Assembly: GCF_028583425.1 (NCBI RefSeq)
Contig: NC_072800.1
Span: 90,906,501-90,970,500 of the forward strand
DNA from: Eublepharis macularius
Taxonomy: Eukaryota; Chordata; Lepidosauria; Squamata; Eublepharidae
Direction of reading: 5' to 3'
DNA length: 64,000 bases
Below are positions 52,076-63,745 of this stretch, piece after piece. The translations under genes were made by a program, and so were the position numbers. Below the pieces are notes generated by a model. It had not been told where the DNA came from, ran no database searches, and saw only the letters and a program-made list of their open reading frames with translations. Position 1 is the first letter of the stretch, and every line of letters begins with the position of its first letter.

Positions 52076-52643
52076 ACATCCCACTTCTGGGCACAATTCA
52101 AGACAGTTTTTCCTCTAGGAAGGCTCCAGAGTGTTTGGCCCAACATTCCTCCCCTCCAAGCTAGCCACTCCTTATGGAGGAAGATCCCAGCTTCCTTATT
52201 CCTCCCTCCCTCCCTCCTTCAGGCCATGTTTCCTCCTCCTCACCAAATTTATTCCTGGGCACTAAGTCCTGACCCTGCCTGAAGTTCAAACCACCCCTCT
52301 GAAGGAAGAAGCCAAATCCTCCTGGTCTGCACAACTAGAAGAATGTTCTGGAAATGAGGTGGCTGAATCTGGAGACGATAGGATGGACTGCCTGACTAGA
52401 GACAGCAAGTGGAAGATTCCAGCTAGGAACTGAAATCTCTTCGCACAGAGAAAAATTAGCCCTGCTGGGGAAATGTTTCTACTCTTCGTCTCTGCTTGCC
52501 ACAATGCTTTTCTGTGGCAGGAGGATTTTAGCAGAGGAAAGCATCCCAAAACACGTGGCAAGCTTGTGAGGAGATATAAGGGGGAAGGAATATCCTGCTA
52601 TGAAATGGGAATTCTCAAAACTTGATAAGCACATGGTTATAAT

Positions 52644-52955
52644 CAGGGCTTTGTTTCTGGGAAAAGAGGTGGTGGAACTCAGTACCACACAATAATGTCA
52701 CTTTGGGTCAGCTGGAACAAGGGGGGAGTTTTTTAAAGTTTAAATCGCCCTTGGTGAAAATGGTCACGTGGCTGGTGGTCCCGCCCCCTGATCTCCAGAC
52801 AGAGGGGAGTTTAGATTGCCCTCCACGCCACTATACGGAGGGCAATCTAAACTCCCCTCTGTCTGGAGATCAAAGGGCGGGGCCACCGGCCATGTGACCA
52901 TTTTCAAGGTGCCGAAACTCCGTTGCTCTGCGTTCCTGCTGAAAAAAAAGCCCTG
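52644..52955. mobile_element. hAT-type MITE, family B, copy 1
   Basis: CAGGGCTTTGTTTCTGGG to GAAAAAAAAGCCCTG. The centre is a long hairpin (GAGGGGAGTTTAGATTGCCC against GGGCAATCTAAACTCCCCTC). The flanks GTTATAAT and ATTACAAT are a decayed duplication. Confidence 0.82.
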
Positions 52956-52969
52956 ATTACAATGACATC

Positions 52970-53108
52970 TCCAGACTACAGAGCCCAGTTCTTCCCCTGG
53001 AGAAAAGAGACCCTTCTTATGTCTCTCCCCTCCCCAAATGCTACTCCCTCTCCAAGTTCCACCCTCTGATCTCCACAAATTTCCCAACTCAAAATTGGAA
53101 ACCCTAGG
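52970..53108 (-). mobile_element. hAT-type MITE, family C, truncated
   Basis: CATCTCCAGACTACAGAGCC, TTCTTCCCCTGGAGAAAA and TTTCCCAACTCAAAATTGGA. Confidence 0.65.
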
Positions 53109-53140
53109 AAGCAAGCCAGTTGGAAACAATAACACCCCCT

Positions 53141-54560
53141 TGTCAGGGCTTGCCGCAGCTGCCGCTGGGCGTGGCACTGGGCAGTCTGCTCCTGACGTCA
53201 CGGGGGGCCAGGGATTTTGCAGGACCCTGCTCTGTGGAAGGAGGGGTGGTATACCTCATCCAGACTCCCTCTAAATCCACTCGCTGGCCTGCTCAACCTG
53301 GCCTGCTTACCCCCTGCATCTTCCACCATCTCTTCCTCCCAAGACTCTCCTTCAAGCCTCCACTCTTCTTGCCTTTTCCTTGGCTTCTCTCCACTCCAAC
53401 TCTGCTCCATCACTCCTACTCAAACCCACCACCTCAGGGCTCTTCCCAGCCAGCTTTTATAGGGCTTCCTTCTACGGTCCCACCCCTCTTCCAGCCTGGT
53501 CTTGGGCTGCACCAAGCAGTTGCAGCTGGGGTAGCTGATCTGGCCCCACTGACCAGCACCAGCTGTGCCTTGTTCCCTGGCTGCCCAGCCTCCCTGCCTT
53601 GGCTGATTGCTGAAGGCCTGTCCAGCTGCAGTCCCCTGGCTAGCAGCCCGGCCTCCCTGGCTGAAGGTGGGTCCAGCTGCGGCTCCTTGGCTGGTTGCCC
53701 AGGGCTTCCTGTAGAGCGCCTCCAATAGCCCCACCTGGAATGGCTTGGCTTTTGGCAACTCCTGGGCCAGGCTACTATTTTCTAGCTGGGGTGTGGCTTT
53801 GGGTTGTTGGGGCTGCTGCTGCTTCTCCTCCTCAGGTAAGGTCTTTGGGTGGGTGACTGCTGGGCCCCCAATCCCTCTGCCCTTGCCCCCTTCTGCCTTG
53901 CTTAGTCCCCTTTCCTTCCCCAGGGGAGTGGGACTCGCTGGCCTCTCTCTGTCTCCCCCTGCCTCCTGAGGCCCTGGGCCTTTGCCCCTTGCCCCTGGCA
54001 CAGGCAGGTTCTGGCTCCATTTGCCCATGGGAGGGGTTGACCTGCTGTCCCCTGGCTGCCCCCTCTGCTTGCCAGTCAGACCGGTTGACCTACTGTCTGC
54101 TGGCTGACCAGTTGACCTGCTGTCAGCTGGCTGCCCCCTCTGTTTGCCCATCAGCCCGGTTGACCTGCTGTTCCCTCTTGTCAAGTCTGGGGGCTGGGGC
54201 TCACACCCCAGACACCCCTAACATGAAGGTTGTACTTGGCCATCCTCTCAACCCTTGATTCTCTTCTGGTTTGCTCCTCTCTCTCCACGCTCAGCCTCCC
54301 TCCCTCTCCACCTTGAGACTGAACAGCCTCCTGCCTTGCACAGGGCCTTTTATGCTTTCTTGTCAAGCTCCGCCTCCTCAGCAGCCATTGGCTCCTGCTT
54401 TTCCCTCCATTGTCACCAGGCCCAATCCTGAAGCTTGGTGGTTGCCTGGGAAACAGAGGCCTGCAGGGAAAGGGGCAGCCTGAAGGCCTGAGGCCTGGGC
54501 CTGAGGGAATGGCTGGCTTTGGGCCTACTGCAGGCTGCTGCGCTCCTCAAAAGGGCCAGT
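53141..54560 (+). repeat. GC-rich repeat, copy 2 plus GC-rich continuation
   Basis: 53141-53455 matches 46149-46460 (TGTCAGGGCTTGCCGCAGCT, CTGCTCCTGACGTCA, ACTCCTACTCAAACCCACCA). Beyond it lie imperfect tandem units around GGTTGACCTGCTGT (54036-54175) and Leu/Pro-rich ORFs without motif. It might be an LTR-bounded fossil; unproven. Confidence 0.55.
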
Positions 54561-54844
54561 TAGAGACCAAGTGGCTGATAATGGCCACATCTTCTTCTTT
54601 TCTAGTATCATGACAGAGATGAAGGCTAGTATGGAATAAACTGAGAATAAGATGAGACACAATCCCACAATGGCCAGGCTAGGGAAGGGAAAGGGCTCAA
54701 ATACACAGAGCAGCACAAATCCAGGGAGCCAAAGGAGCTTGTGCAAGGGGATGCGCAATGGAAGGGAAAAATCCCTAACTTTAAATATATGCTCATAGGG
54801 AACGAACTGGCTGTGACTGAAAGGGGAAGAGACCTTACGGCTGC

Positions 54845-55025
54845 AGTGGAAATTTTGCCCACCTCCAGGTGGAGCCCGGAGATCTCCAGATGAGAGAGAG
54901 AATTTCCCCTGGAGGAAAATGGCTGCTTTGGAGGGGGGCAGGGGGAGGACTTTATGGCATTTCACCCCACTGAACTCCCTCCCCTTTCCAAACCCTTCCC
55001 TCCCCATCTCCAGTCCCAAATATCG
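54845..55025 (-). mobile_element. hAT-type MITE, family C copy
   Basis: ACCTCCAGGTGGAGCCCGGA, CCTGGAGGAAAATGGCTGCT and CCATCTCCAGTCCCAAATAT. Confidence 0.7.
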
Positions 55026-55312
55026 TACCTCTACCAGTCCTGTTTTTTTTTTAAAGTCCCATTCCTTGAAACTCTAATCAATGTTCGCTTGATCGCTCCG
55101 ATGCCCTTTTAAAAAGCGGTTCTTACATCCTCTGAAATCTAGTTCTGAAGATGTGCTTGGAGATTTTCTGACACAAATATGAAGAGTGTTAATAAAAACC
55201 GTTCTGTTTCCCCACAGGAGCCAGCAAGAGAGACTTTGTGAGGATTACCGCCAGTGCTCAGAGTGAACTATGAGCTAAGCCCTCTGAGTATTACCTGGGA
55301 CTTTCCAGCCCA

Positions 55313-55532
55313 GCTAGGGTTGCCAGGTCCAGGCTGGGAAATTTCTGGAGATTTGGGGGGTGGAGCCTGGAGCGGGCAGAGTTTGGGAGGGGAGGATCCT
55401 CAGAATGGTATAATGCCATAGAGTCCACCTTCCAAGGCAGCCATTTTCTCCAGGTGAACTGATTATCACCTAGAGATCAGTTGCAATTCTGGGAGATCTC
55501 CAGCTACCACCTGGAGGCTGGCAACCCTACGC
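55313..55532 (+). mobile_element. hAT-type MITE, family C copy
   Basis: TAGGGTTGCCAGGTCCAGGC to GAGGCTGGCAACCCTA, well preserved. Confidence 0.85.
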
Positions 55533-55917
55533 CCCAGCTTGCTGCCTCTCCCCTTTCACCTCCCCAGGGCTGCTCACCCCACCGCCTCCACCCAGAGCAG
55601 CTTAACGCATCTCCCCTGCTCATTCCCTAGGCTAGCCACCCATGCCCAGTAGAGCAGTAACTCCAGTTTAGGGCCAGTGAAGCAAATGGAGTGATTCTGT
55701 CCAGGATTGTACCCTTAGGTTTTCAAATGCCCTCCTTGAAAAAACTGGCCCAGTCCAAAGAATCCATCCAGTATTTTCCACAATGAAGATTGTGGCAGAG
55801 AATTCATTGAATTTCTCAGCAATCTGTCCAATCTCCTTCCTTACTCCTTTTACGTCTTTTTAAATCAAGGAATGCACTCTACAGGGGCCTGCCCTTAGAA
55901 ACAGAAACTCTAGTTGT

Positions 55918-56352
55918 CAGGGGTCATTTTGTAGAAAAAGAGCTGGAGGAACTCATTATCACAGCTCATTAGCATATGCCACGCCCCTTGCCATCACCGG
56001 AAGTGTGTCATTAGCATAACTGATTTGCATATGCCACACCCCCTGACATCACCTGTTCTGGCTGTTTTGGACCCAATCCTGGCCATTCAGGGCTGAAATT
56101 GGGCCCAAAATGGCAAAAAGGGGCTGAAAATGGTTGAAAAGGGGCCCAAAATGGTCAGGATCGGGCCGCTGCTGAGCAGGAGAGAGACCCACCACCTGTC
56201 AGAGGCCCGATCCAGGCTGTTTCAGCCCCAATCCAGGCTGAAACGGGCCCAAAATGGCCAAGAGTCAGGTGGATGGGGCCACCTGACATGTGACCTCTTT
56301 GGGGAACTGCCGGAACTGTGTTCCTGTGCATTCCCCCTCGAAATGAGCCCTG
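55918..56352 (-). mobile_element. hAT-type MITE, family A, copy 2
   Basis: 435 bp, CAGGGGTCATTTTGTAG to CTCGAAATGAGCCCTG, exact duplication CTAGTTGT (55910-55917, 56353-56360). Confidence 0.94.
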
Positions 56353-56758
56353 CTAGTTGTACAGAACACCACACCCCAGCTGCTATTGGAAACTATATGG
56401 AATCTGCATATCACTTCCTTTCTGCAGACACTCCATTGGTTACAGATCAGTTACTGGGTTCCATTCATGGTGCAAGCTTTCACCTACAAAGGCCTGAAAG
56501 GCTTTGGTCTCCACATACATGCAGAAGTGCCTCTCCTATTATGTTCTACTGCGAGAGCTCTGCTCATCTGAGAAAAGCCTCCAGAAAGTACCGCCCTGCA
56601 AACTAGTAAAATTGGCAAAGGCTCATTTGTGCGTGTTCTCTTTGGTGGCTCCCAAGTGATGGAATGGTCTGCCCAAGGCTATTTGGAAGCCCCCACACGT
56701 CTAGTATTTTGCAAAATATGCAGCAAAACAGAATGGTGTGAGAGGGCATTCTTGTAGC

Positions 56759-57193
56759 CAGGGCTTATTTCAAGGGGGAATGAACAGGAACGCAGTTTCA
56801 GCAGTTCCCCAAAGAGGTCACATGTCAGGTGGCCCCACCCACCTGACTCTTGGCCATTTGGGGCCCATTTCAGCCTGGATTGGGGCCGAAACAGCCCAGA
56901 TCAGGCCTCTAACGGGTGGTGGATCACTCTCCCACTCAGCAGCGGCCCGATCCTGACCATTTTTGGCCCCTTTTCGGCCATTTTCAGCCCCTTTTTGCCA
57001 TTTTGGGCCCAATTTCAGCCCTGAATGGCCAGGATTGGGTCCAAAACAGCCCAGATAGGTGATGTCAGGGGGTGTGGCATATGCAAATCAGTTATGCCAA
57101 TGACACACTTCCGGTGATGGCAAGGGCTGTGGCATATGCTAATGCATTATGCTAATGAGTTCCTCCAGCTCTTTTTCTACAAAATGACCCCTG
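56759..57193 (+). mobile_element. hAT-type MITE, family A, copy 3
   Basis: 435 bp, CAGGGCTTATTTCAAGG to CTACAAAATGACCCCTG, exact duplication CTTGTAGC (56751-56758, 57194-57201). Inverted relative to copy 2, 406 bp away. Confidence 0.94.
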
Positions 57194-57289
57194 CTTGTAG
57201 CAGGAAAAGAGCTGTGGTGTAATGGGTCAGCTCTGGAGGTGACTCTTATTGGGGACAATGTGTCTTTCCTCCCTTTTTCATGTTCCACT

Positions 57290-57680
57290 GAGGGACCGCT
57301 CTAACAGTCGGGAAGTTCTTCCTGATGTTTAGCCTAAACTCTTTTGATTTAATTTCACCCCATTGATTCTGCTCGGACCCTCTGGGCCAATGGAAAACAA
57401 CTCCATGCCATCCTCTATATGACTGCCCTTCATGTACTTGAAGATGGTTATCATATCACCTCTCAGTCGTCTCCTCTCCAGGCTAAACATACTGAGCTCC
57501 TTCAACCTTTCCTCATAGGACTTGGTCTCCAGACCCCTCACCTCACCATCTTCGTTGCCCTCCTCTGGACATGTTCCAGCTTGTCTATATCCTTCTTAAA
57601 CTGTGGTGCCCCAAACTGAACACAATACCCTAGGTGGGGTCTAACTAGATCAGAGTAAAGTGATACCATCACTGTAAAGA
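57290..57680 (-). mobile_element. Old CR1/L3-like LINE fragment
   Basis: The minus strand reads MRGLETKSYEERLKELSMFS, LERRRLRGDMITIFKYMKGS. CCAAACTGAACACAATACCC and TCTTAAACTGTGGTGCCCCA are typical of this family. Confidence 0.88.
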
Positions 57681-57857
57681 AAACAGCTTTTCTGTTCAAA
57701 CTATGGCCATCTTAAAATCTTTGGTTCAGGAGAAAGACCTGAGAAAGACTTCCAGAGCTCGCTAGCAAAAGACTACACACTGACCTTGGAGTTAAGAGAT
57801 AGCTTGTTAGCGGAACTTCCGTGGCACAGCTTTATACCGATAACATTCTGAATATTA

Positions 57858-57971
57858 AGCACATTTAATTTAATTATCACCCTTATATTCCACTCTCCCT
57901 GCAAGCAGGCTCAGAGTGGATCACATCAGAGTATAAATAAAACAATTCCATCTCATAAAACTTACAAAGAC
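57858..57971 (-). mobile_element. L2-like LINE tail
   Basis: ATATTCCACTCTCCCTGCAA and GCAGGCTCAGAGTGGATCAC, the same 3' end as at 26170 and 34925. Confidence 0.7.
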
Positions 57972-58608
57972 CAATTTGTCTGCTGCTGGATTACTGCCCA
58001 ATACGGCTTTGACTTTCGTGTGAGAAACTCACTGAGAAAGATTCATGGAGGCGAAAAACGGCCTGATTGATCCTGGGGTGTTTTCCGGTCTCTGAGTAAA
58101 TCACGGTACTTCTCCCCCTGTCCGCCGCTCACACAATGAATATAAATGAGATACATTTGAAAATATCATTCTACCCTATTGCATTCCTGGTACACGTAAT
58201 GTAGGAAAACGGTTAAGTGCAACATGATGATCAGCCCAAATGAAATATAATTAATATATAAATAATAAATAAAATAATAAATAATAACAACACAAACCTA
58301 AACTGCTAACCTACTCTCAATATAAAGAAAACCAAGAGATAGATCAAGCGTTCAACACCCCCACTCTCTCTTGTCTCCCATCTACGTCCGACTGTCGCCC
58401 ATAAAGTCGGTTAGAGGCGGGAGTTGTTCAACCGCCACTCTGATGACATCATCCACAATTCAACAAGCAGAAAAGACCAAGGGGAAAGATGATTGGCTGA
58501 GCTGTGGCTTGCTGGGCTCTCCCATGAAAATGCCACCAGGTCACTGGCCAGGTGCTGAACTTGACTTTTTCTTCTTTCAAGTCTTCTTGGGGAGGGTGGA
58601 GGATGAAG
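57972..58608. repeat. Unclassified dispersed repeat, copy 2
   Basis: Colinear with 32425-33115 in the same orientation (ACTGAGAAAGATTCATGGAG, AATATAAATGAGATACAT, GAGGCGGGAGTTGTTCAACC, GGCTCTCCCATGAAAATGCC). Confidence 0.75.
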
Positions 58609-60060
58609 AACGTCTTGGGCATGGGGGCAGAATTTAGGGCCTTCTACCAGGGCCTGGCCAGAGGGATCAGGAACTGGGCAGCTGAAAGCCCAGCAGCCTT
58701 TAGGGGGCTGTGGAAAGGGAAGTGTAGGGAGGCACACTGAAGGACATCTTGAGACAACTTTTTCTTGTCTCCTTGGGGTGCCCAGACCACACAAGTTTCA
58801 CAGAGAGCTGTGCCCTTCCCAGGCCTCATCTAGAGTGCAACCTCTAGACCTGGAAGCTGGATCCTCAGCTAGAAATCCCGAGGTCCCTTTTTTAGGTTCT
58901 GCTCTGCTTAGTGGAGGGTTTGGGGTTTTTTTTGCTAAGCTCTCCCCATTCATCACCTAAAAATTTCAAAAGCCCTCCCCCCCCATCCCAACCCATATGC
59001 TCAGCCCTCAGACCTATAAAGGGTATTCTTATGTTTATTGTCATTCTTCTGTGCAGTCCCACATGGACCGTGTGTGCCTGCACAGAAGACACTCGACAAA
59101 CAACAGTTTCAGGTAAGTGCAACACTGTTTTCTTAATGCATGAATGTCAGACCTCACCTCACCATAACACAGCGTGCCCTGTATCTGTAGGTAGTGAACG
59201 CTGGGAAGAGCCACGTGGGAATAGCTGCTAGGTCATGCTGAAAGATGGGATCCTGAAGGTATCACTGGCTCTGTGGGGCCCTTGTGCTTTTTAACAGCTA
59301 CAGGAGAGGCAGAAATTTAGGAGATGCAGCTTTTCCCAGCAGGTATTTGTGATGTCCTCCAGCTGTTACAGGCACAAGAGCAGTTCCTAGGAACGAAGTT
59401 GTCACCTGATGAGGAAGGATTCCTCAGAGGTGGGGGAGCAGAGACCACCCCCCCTAGTCAACTCCAGTGCCAGCAAGGATGACAGAGCTCTGCAAATATT
59501 CCTGTCGTCCTAGAAAAACCCTTAAGTGGTGTCTCAAACCAAGATACTGTATATTATACTAATAATAAGGAACCATCTAGGTGATATCGGCACAAGCAGG
59601 ATAACAACTGGACAGATGCAAACAGCTGTACTGCTTGGAACATGCTAAGGCGATACTTCAGTGCTCTTGGATAACATCCCAGTTGGTGGCAGACCAAAAA
59701 AATCCAGCCCAAATGTCTTTTGGACTGTGATAACATCACATCATAAATAATAAATCTGAATGATGGGGTGATAACCCACAGCGATTGAGGAAACAGTGTA
59801 TCTGGTAGTAGTGGGCCTTTGTGGACTACAAACCTTCAGAATGTAATAGGGGGCTTTTTTGTTAGAAAAAAATCCCTGCAGGTGGAAAACTAGCATGTCA
59901 GGGGAAAGTTCAGTTGCCTAATATTTCCCTGGCTGTGCTAGATTTCTGCATGCAGGGGTTTTGTATATGTATGTGTGTGGAGGAGCAAGTATCATGGCAG
60001 ACCCTTGCTTGCAGTGGGAAGCTGTCCAGCTCAGAGACAGGTTCCTACCAGAGTGAGGAC
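58609..60060. other. Intergenic, nothing firmly recognised
   Basis: No motif-bearing frame. 59555-59760 may be an old LINE 3' end, but the match is too weak to call. Confidence 0.35.
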
Positions 60061-60064
60061 TATG

Positions 60065-60500
60065 CATGAGCTCACAAGAAAAACGGCCCTTTTAACTACA
60101 TTTATGTACCCTATCGTTGGACAAAGAAATCTGACAGGAAGAAAATTGATTCATTTGAACTGTGGTGCTGGACAAGAGTTTTGCAGATACCATGGACGGC
60201 CAAAAAAATAAGTGGGTTCTAGATCAAATCAAGCCTGAATCCTCTCTAGAAGTGAAAATGACAAAACTGAGGCTATCGGACTTTGGTCACATCCTGAGAA
60301 GACACAATTCTCTGGAAAAGCCAGTAATGCTAGGAAAAGTGGAAGGCAGTAAGAAAAGAGAAGACCTAAAACGAGATGGCTGGACTCAATAAAAGAAGCC
60401 ACGTCCTCCATTTTGCAGGATCTGAGCAAGTCCGTTAACAATAGGACGTTTGGGAGGTCTTTCATTCATAGGGTCGCCATAGGATGGAGGCAACTTGACC
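60065..60500 (+). mobile_element. RTE/BovB-like LINE 3' end
   Basis: The frame near 60162 encodes KLRLSDFGHILRRHNSLEKP and VMLGKVEGSKKRE, the conserved C-terminal motif of RTE-type reverse transcriptases. Frame breaks follow before CATAGGGTCGCCATAGGATG. The element runs straight into a CG/CA microsatellite, as RTE tails often do. Confidence 0.8.
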
Positions 60501-60529
60501 GCGCGCGCGCGCGTGCGCGCGCACGCACG

Positions 60530-60572
<43 letters not shown>
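60500..60572. repeat. (CG)n-(CA)n microsatellite
   Basis: Alternating purine-pyrimidine run of CG, then CGCA, then CA units. Confidence 0.97.
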
Positions 60573-60574
<2 letters not shown>

Positions 60575-60689
60575 GTATGATATTGCATTGTTTATTGAAA
60601 TGTCTTTGAAATGAACTGTACTACTCCTGCTGCGTAATCCGCCTTGAGTCTCAGAGAGAAAGGCAGACTATACATAATGTACATAAAAT
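60573..60689 (+). mobile_element. L2-like LINE tail
   Basis: ATTGCATTGTTTATTGAAAT and TAATCCGCCTTGAGTCTCAG, as at 28900-29050. Confidence 0.7.
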
Positions 60690-61090
60690 CAGGGCTTTTT
60701 TTCAACTGGAACAGAGGGAACCTTTTGAAAATGGTCATATGGCTGGTGCCCCCCCCCCCCGTCCCTTATCTCCAGACAGAGGGGAGTTTAGATTGTCCTC
60801 TGCACCGCTGAGCGGTGCAGAGGGTAAGCTAAACTCCCCTCTGTCCGGAGATCAGGGGGCGGGGCCACCAGCCATGTGACCATTTTCGCCAAGGGCGATT
60901 TAAACTTTTAAAAATTCCCCCCTTGTTCCAGCTGACCCAAAGTGACGTCCTTGTGTGGTCCTGGGAGCATGCGAGCACTTTGCATGCGCGCATGTGGTAC
61001 CAGGGGCACCACCATCTCCCGCCAAGAGTTGCCCCCTGTGCTGGCAACCCACTGAGTTCCACCACCTCTTTTCCCAGAAAAAAGGCCCTG
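60690..61090. mobile_element. hAT-type MITE, family B, copy 2
   Basis: CAGGGCTTTTTTTCAAC to CAGAAAAAAGGCCCTG, exact duplication CATAAAAT (60682-60689, 61091-61098). Central hairpin as in copy 1. Confidence 0.93.
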
Positions 61091-61274
61091 CATAAAATAA
61101 TACAAAAATACTGCCTGGAGCAAAAATCCAAAGCTATGAAAGGCAGGAGACTCAGCCAGTGCCAGAGGAGGCAAAGCACGGGCGGAGTGCATGCCTTCTT
61201 CGCATGCACCAAGCTGCCAGATGCAATTCCTAGCGACTCTTTCTCTGCCAGCTAGTCAAGGACACACAACAGGA

Positions 61275-61820
61275 GCAAAATCAAAAAGAGTCCAGTAGCT
61301 CCTTTAAGACTAACCAATTTTATTGTAGCATAAGCTTTCGAGAATCAAGTTCTCTTTGTCAGATGCATGATACAGAGACTGGTCAAATATAGAAGAGGAG
61401 GGGAGGAGAGAGAAGAGAGAAGATGCAGTTAGGGGGGGAGAGAGGGAGGGTGCAACCAAAACATTCCTTTGCTAGTAAATGTAAACATCTCCTTTTGGTG
61501 TCCTTTTTGGGCCAGTTGGCTTGAGTGAGGCTTCAAGGGAGTTTGCCCTGTTAGTTTGCAGCAGTAAAATAGCTAGACCATCCAATTCCTATGTAGTATA
61601 ATTGCACCCTCCCTCTCTCCCCCCCACAACTGCATCTTCTCTCTTCTCTCTCCTCCCCTCCTCTTCTATATTTGACCAGTCTCTGTACCATGCATCTGAC
61701 GAAGAGAACGTGATTCTCGAAAGCTTATGCTACAATACAATTGGTTAGTCTTAAAGGTGCTACTGGACTCTTTTTGATTTTGCTATTACAGACTAACACG
61801 GCTAACTCCTCTGGATCTTT
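61275..61820. repeat. Hammerhead-like repeat, long inverted pair with loop
   Basis: Outer arms 61280-61385 and 61680-61805 are inverted copies of the GAAAGCTTATGCT repeat. The pairing continues inward (TATAGAAGAGGAGGGGAGGA against TCCTCCCCTCCTCTTCTATA) to a single-copy loop of about 150 bp near 61455-61605. Confidence 0.9.
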
Positions 61821-62394
61821 GACAACAGAAGCAATGGTCTCCGCATTGCAGCTTACAGCAAGAACAGCCTGGCCACCCCTACCAGCAATTTGGTATAGTC
61901 TGCCCCCGCCCCCAGACATGCGCTGCAATGGTCTCTCCCCAGGCTTGCGGAAGCTGCCGCCGCCGGAAGTTGGACTTGGTGTTTGGAGCACGTGAGTCTG
62001 CAAGAGAAGTGGGTCTTGTCTGCGACTTGGAGAATCGGCTTGCCTTTCCTGGGCCAGGCTCGGGCAAGCAGATGCTTTTGGCTGGAGGTCGAGGGCGGCT
62101 GGATCTCAAAGAGATGCATTAGTGACGGGAGAGGGATATATAGAGTTTTATTATTATGGACTGCCTTCTGCTGTAAGTATGATCCTGCTGGTCGTTTCTG
62201 TGTTGTTGAACACGTTAGGCGTAGCATTGCTTATGCTCTTTTTCAGCATGTCTTGCGTTCTGTATTGGATTCCTGCCGGTTTTAAATCTTTGCACATATG
62301 TACCTTATTGCATTGCACGTTAAAGTTTATTAGAAAGGAAAAGACAACATAAAATACATACAAGAAAAAAAGCATTAACATTAACAGAATATAC
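61821..62394. other. Intergenic, nothing recognised
   Basis: Moderately GC-rich to 62110, then AT-rich. No supported frame. Confidence 0.35.
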
Positions 62395-62690
62395 AGTTTA
62401 TTTTTTATGCCATTGATAGTCTGCCTTTCTCATTGTGGCTAGTGAGATTAGTACAGTCAATATCAAGGACATTTCCATAAGCAATGCCATTGGGTAAATA
62501 AACACAAGTTTACAAAGACCTGGCATTGGCAAGAATCCAATACAGAGTTGAAGAAATGCTCAGACAGAAACATAATCAATTCTAGGACTGACATTAGACC
62601 CTGAAGCACAGGTAGCTCATAGGAGCACATATTTAAAACAGCAGATAGTATGCAAGGAAACCTAGCACGTTTAAGCTAGAAAATATTGCT
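62395..62690 (-). mobile_element. L2-like LINE tail
   Basis: ATAGTCTGCCTTTCTCATTG, CAATATCAAGGACATTTCCA and CAATACAGAGTTGAAGAAAT match 6220-6380. Confidence 0.78.
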
Positions 62691-63097
62691 CCTCTCCGTT
62701 GCCTTACTTACTTTATACTCAGCATTTTATATTCAGCATTATACTCAGTATTTTATATTCAACATTTTAAAATATTCATTTTCTGAATAGCCTGCTTCCA
62801 TAAAAACTATTCTTAGTTTTCCTTAATTACCAGCTACATAGTCAAAAAGGACTTTCCATTTTTCCAGAAATTCTAAGATTTGTCTGTTGTGCATATAGGA
62901 AATTCATTTAGCCATTTGCACGACTGGTTTTTTGACATGGTTACTAACTACTGGAGATGAAAGGCACCTGTCCTCAAGGTTCTATGGTATTCTGTTCCTT
63001 TTCAAAACAATGAGTTCCATTTGCAAAAGAAATTCACACTGCTCATGCTCAGAGATGTTTTCCTATTAGGTCTTTGCTGTTCTCTATGGAAAAGCAA

Positions 63098-63395
63098 ACC
63101 AGGAAAGAGTCCAGTAGCACCTTTAAGACTAACCAACTTTATTGTAGCATAAGCTTTCAAGAGCCTCAGCTCTCTTCCCACAATCAGATGCATCTGACGA
63201 AGAGAGCTGTGGTTCTCGAAAGCTGACGATGCATCTGACAAAGAGAGCTGTGGTTCTTGAAAGCTGCTGATGCATCTGATGAAGAGAGCTGTGGCTCTCG
63301 AAAGCTTATGCTAGGTTGGTTAGTCTTAAAGGTGCTACTGAACTTTTTGTTATTTTGCTACTGCAGACTAAAATGGCTAACTCCTCTGGATCTGT
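63098..63395. repeat. Hammerhead-like repeat with three-unit 41-nt tandem core
   Basis: The inverted head (AGTCCAGTAGCACCTTTAAG) at 63109 mirrors the tail (GTCTTAAAGGTGCTACTGAA) at 63323. Between them GATGCATCTG starts at 63187, 63228 and 63269, exactly 41 apart. Each unit carries CTGACGA, CTGACAA or CTGATGA, the GAGAGCTGTGG hairpin, and GAAAGC. Confidence 0.9.
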
Positions 63396-63569
63396 GGAAA
63401 AGCACTTTGCAAATGATTTGAGGCACTTGGATTAATGGATCAGATTTTTTCAAAACAAACACTGTGCCCATCAGACCAGGTTTTAGCTGATTTTGTCTGC
63501 TTTGCCCAGAATAAGTGAATTTTGGTTTTGCAGTTTTTAATATATTACATTTTGGGGATTTTTATAAGC

Positions 63570-63745
63570 TGCCTTGCCCTGACCTGGATAGCCCAGGCAA
63601 GCCCGATCTGGTCAGATCTTGGAAGTTAAACAGGGTCAGCCTTGGTTAGTAATTGGATGGGAGACCTCCAAGGAAGACCAGCGTTACAGAAGCGGATTAT
63701 GCAAACCCCCCTCTGTTAGTCTCTTGCCTTGAAACCCCCACAAGG
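63570..63745 (+). mobile_element. 5S-rRNA-derived SINE
   Basis: 63601-63666 resembles the 5S rRNA internal region (GATCTGGTCAGATCTTGGAA, AACAGGGTCAGCCTTGGTTA, TAATTGGATGGGAGACC). Then the SINE body CTGTTAGTCTCTTGCCTTGA. Confidence 0.9.

Noticed and set aside
51563-52118. Plus-strand ORFs of 116-139 codons with the same HYSLW pattern
   Set aside because: The inverted minisatellite block read in its coding-like direction; no gene features.
52286-52561. Possible second KRAB or SCAN exon upstream of the zinc-finger gene
   Set aside because: The 91-codon minus frame shows no KRAB or SCAN consensus and no paired splice signals.
53420-54184. 254-codon Gln/Gly/Arg-rich minus-strand ORF
   Set aside because: GC-rich low-complexity repeat sequence, no domain, no splice context.
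63601-63666. Possible 5S rRNA gene
   Set aside because: Only part of a 5S sequence, diverged and continuing into a SINE body; a pseudogene-type SINE head.
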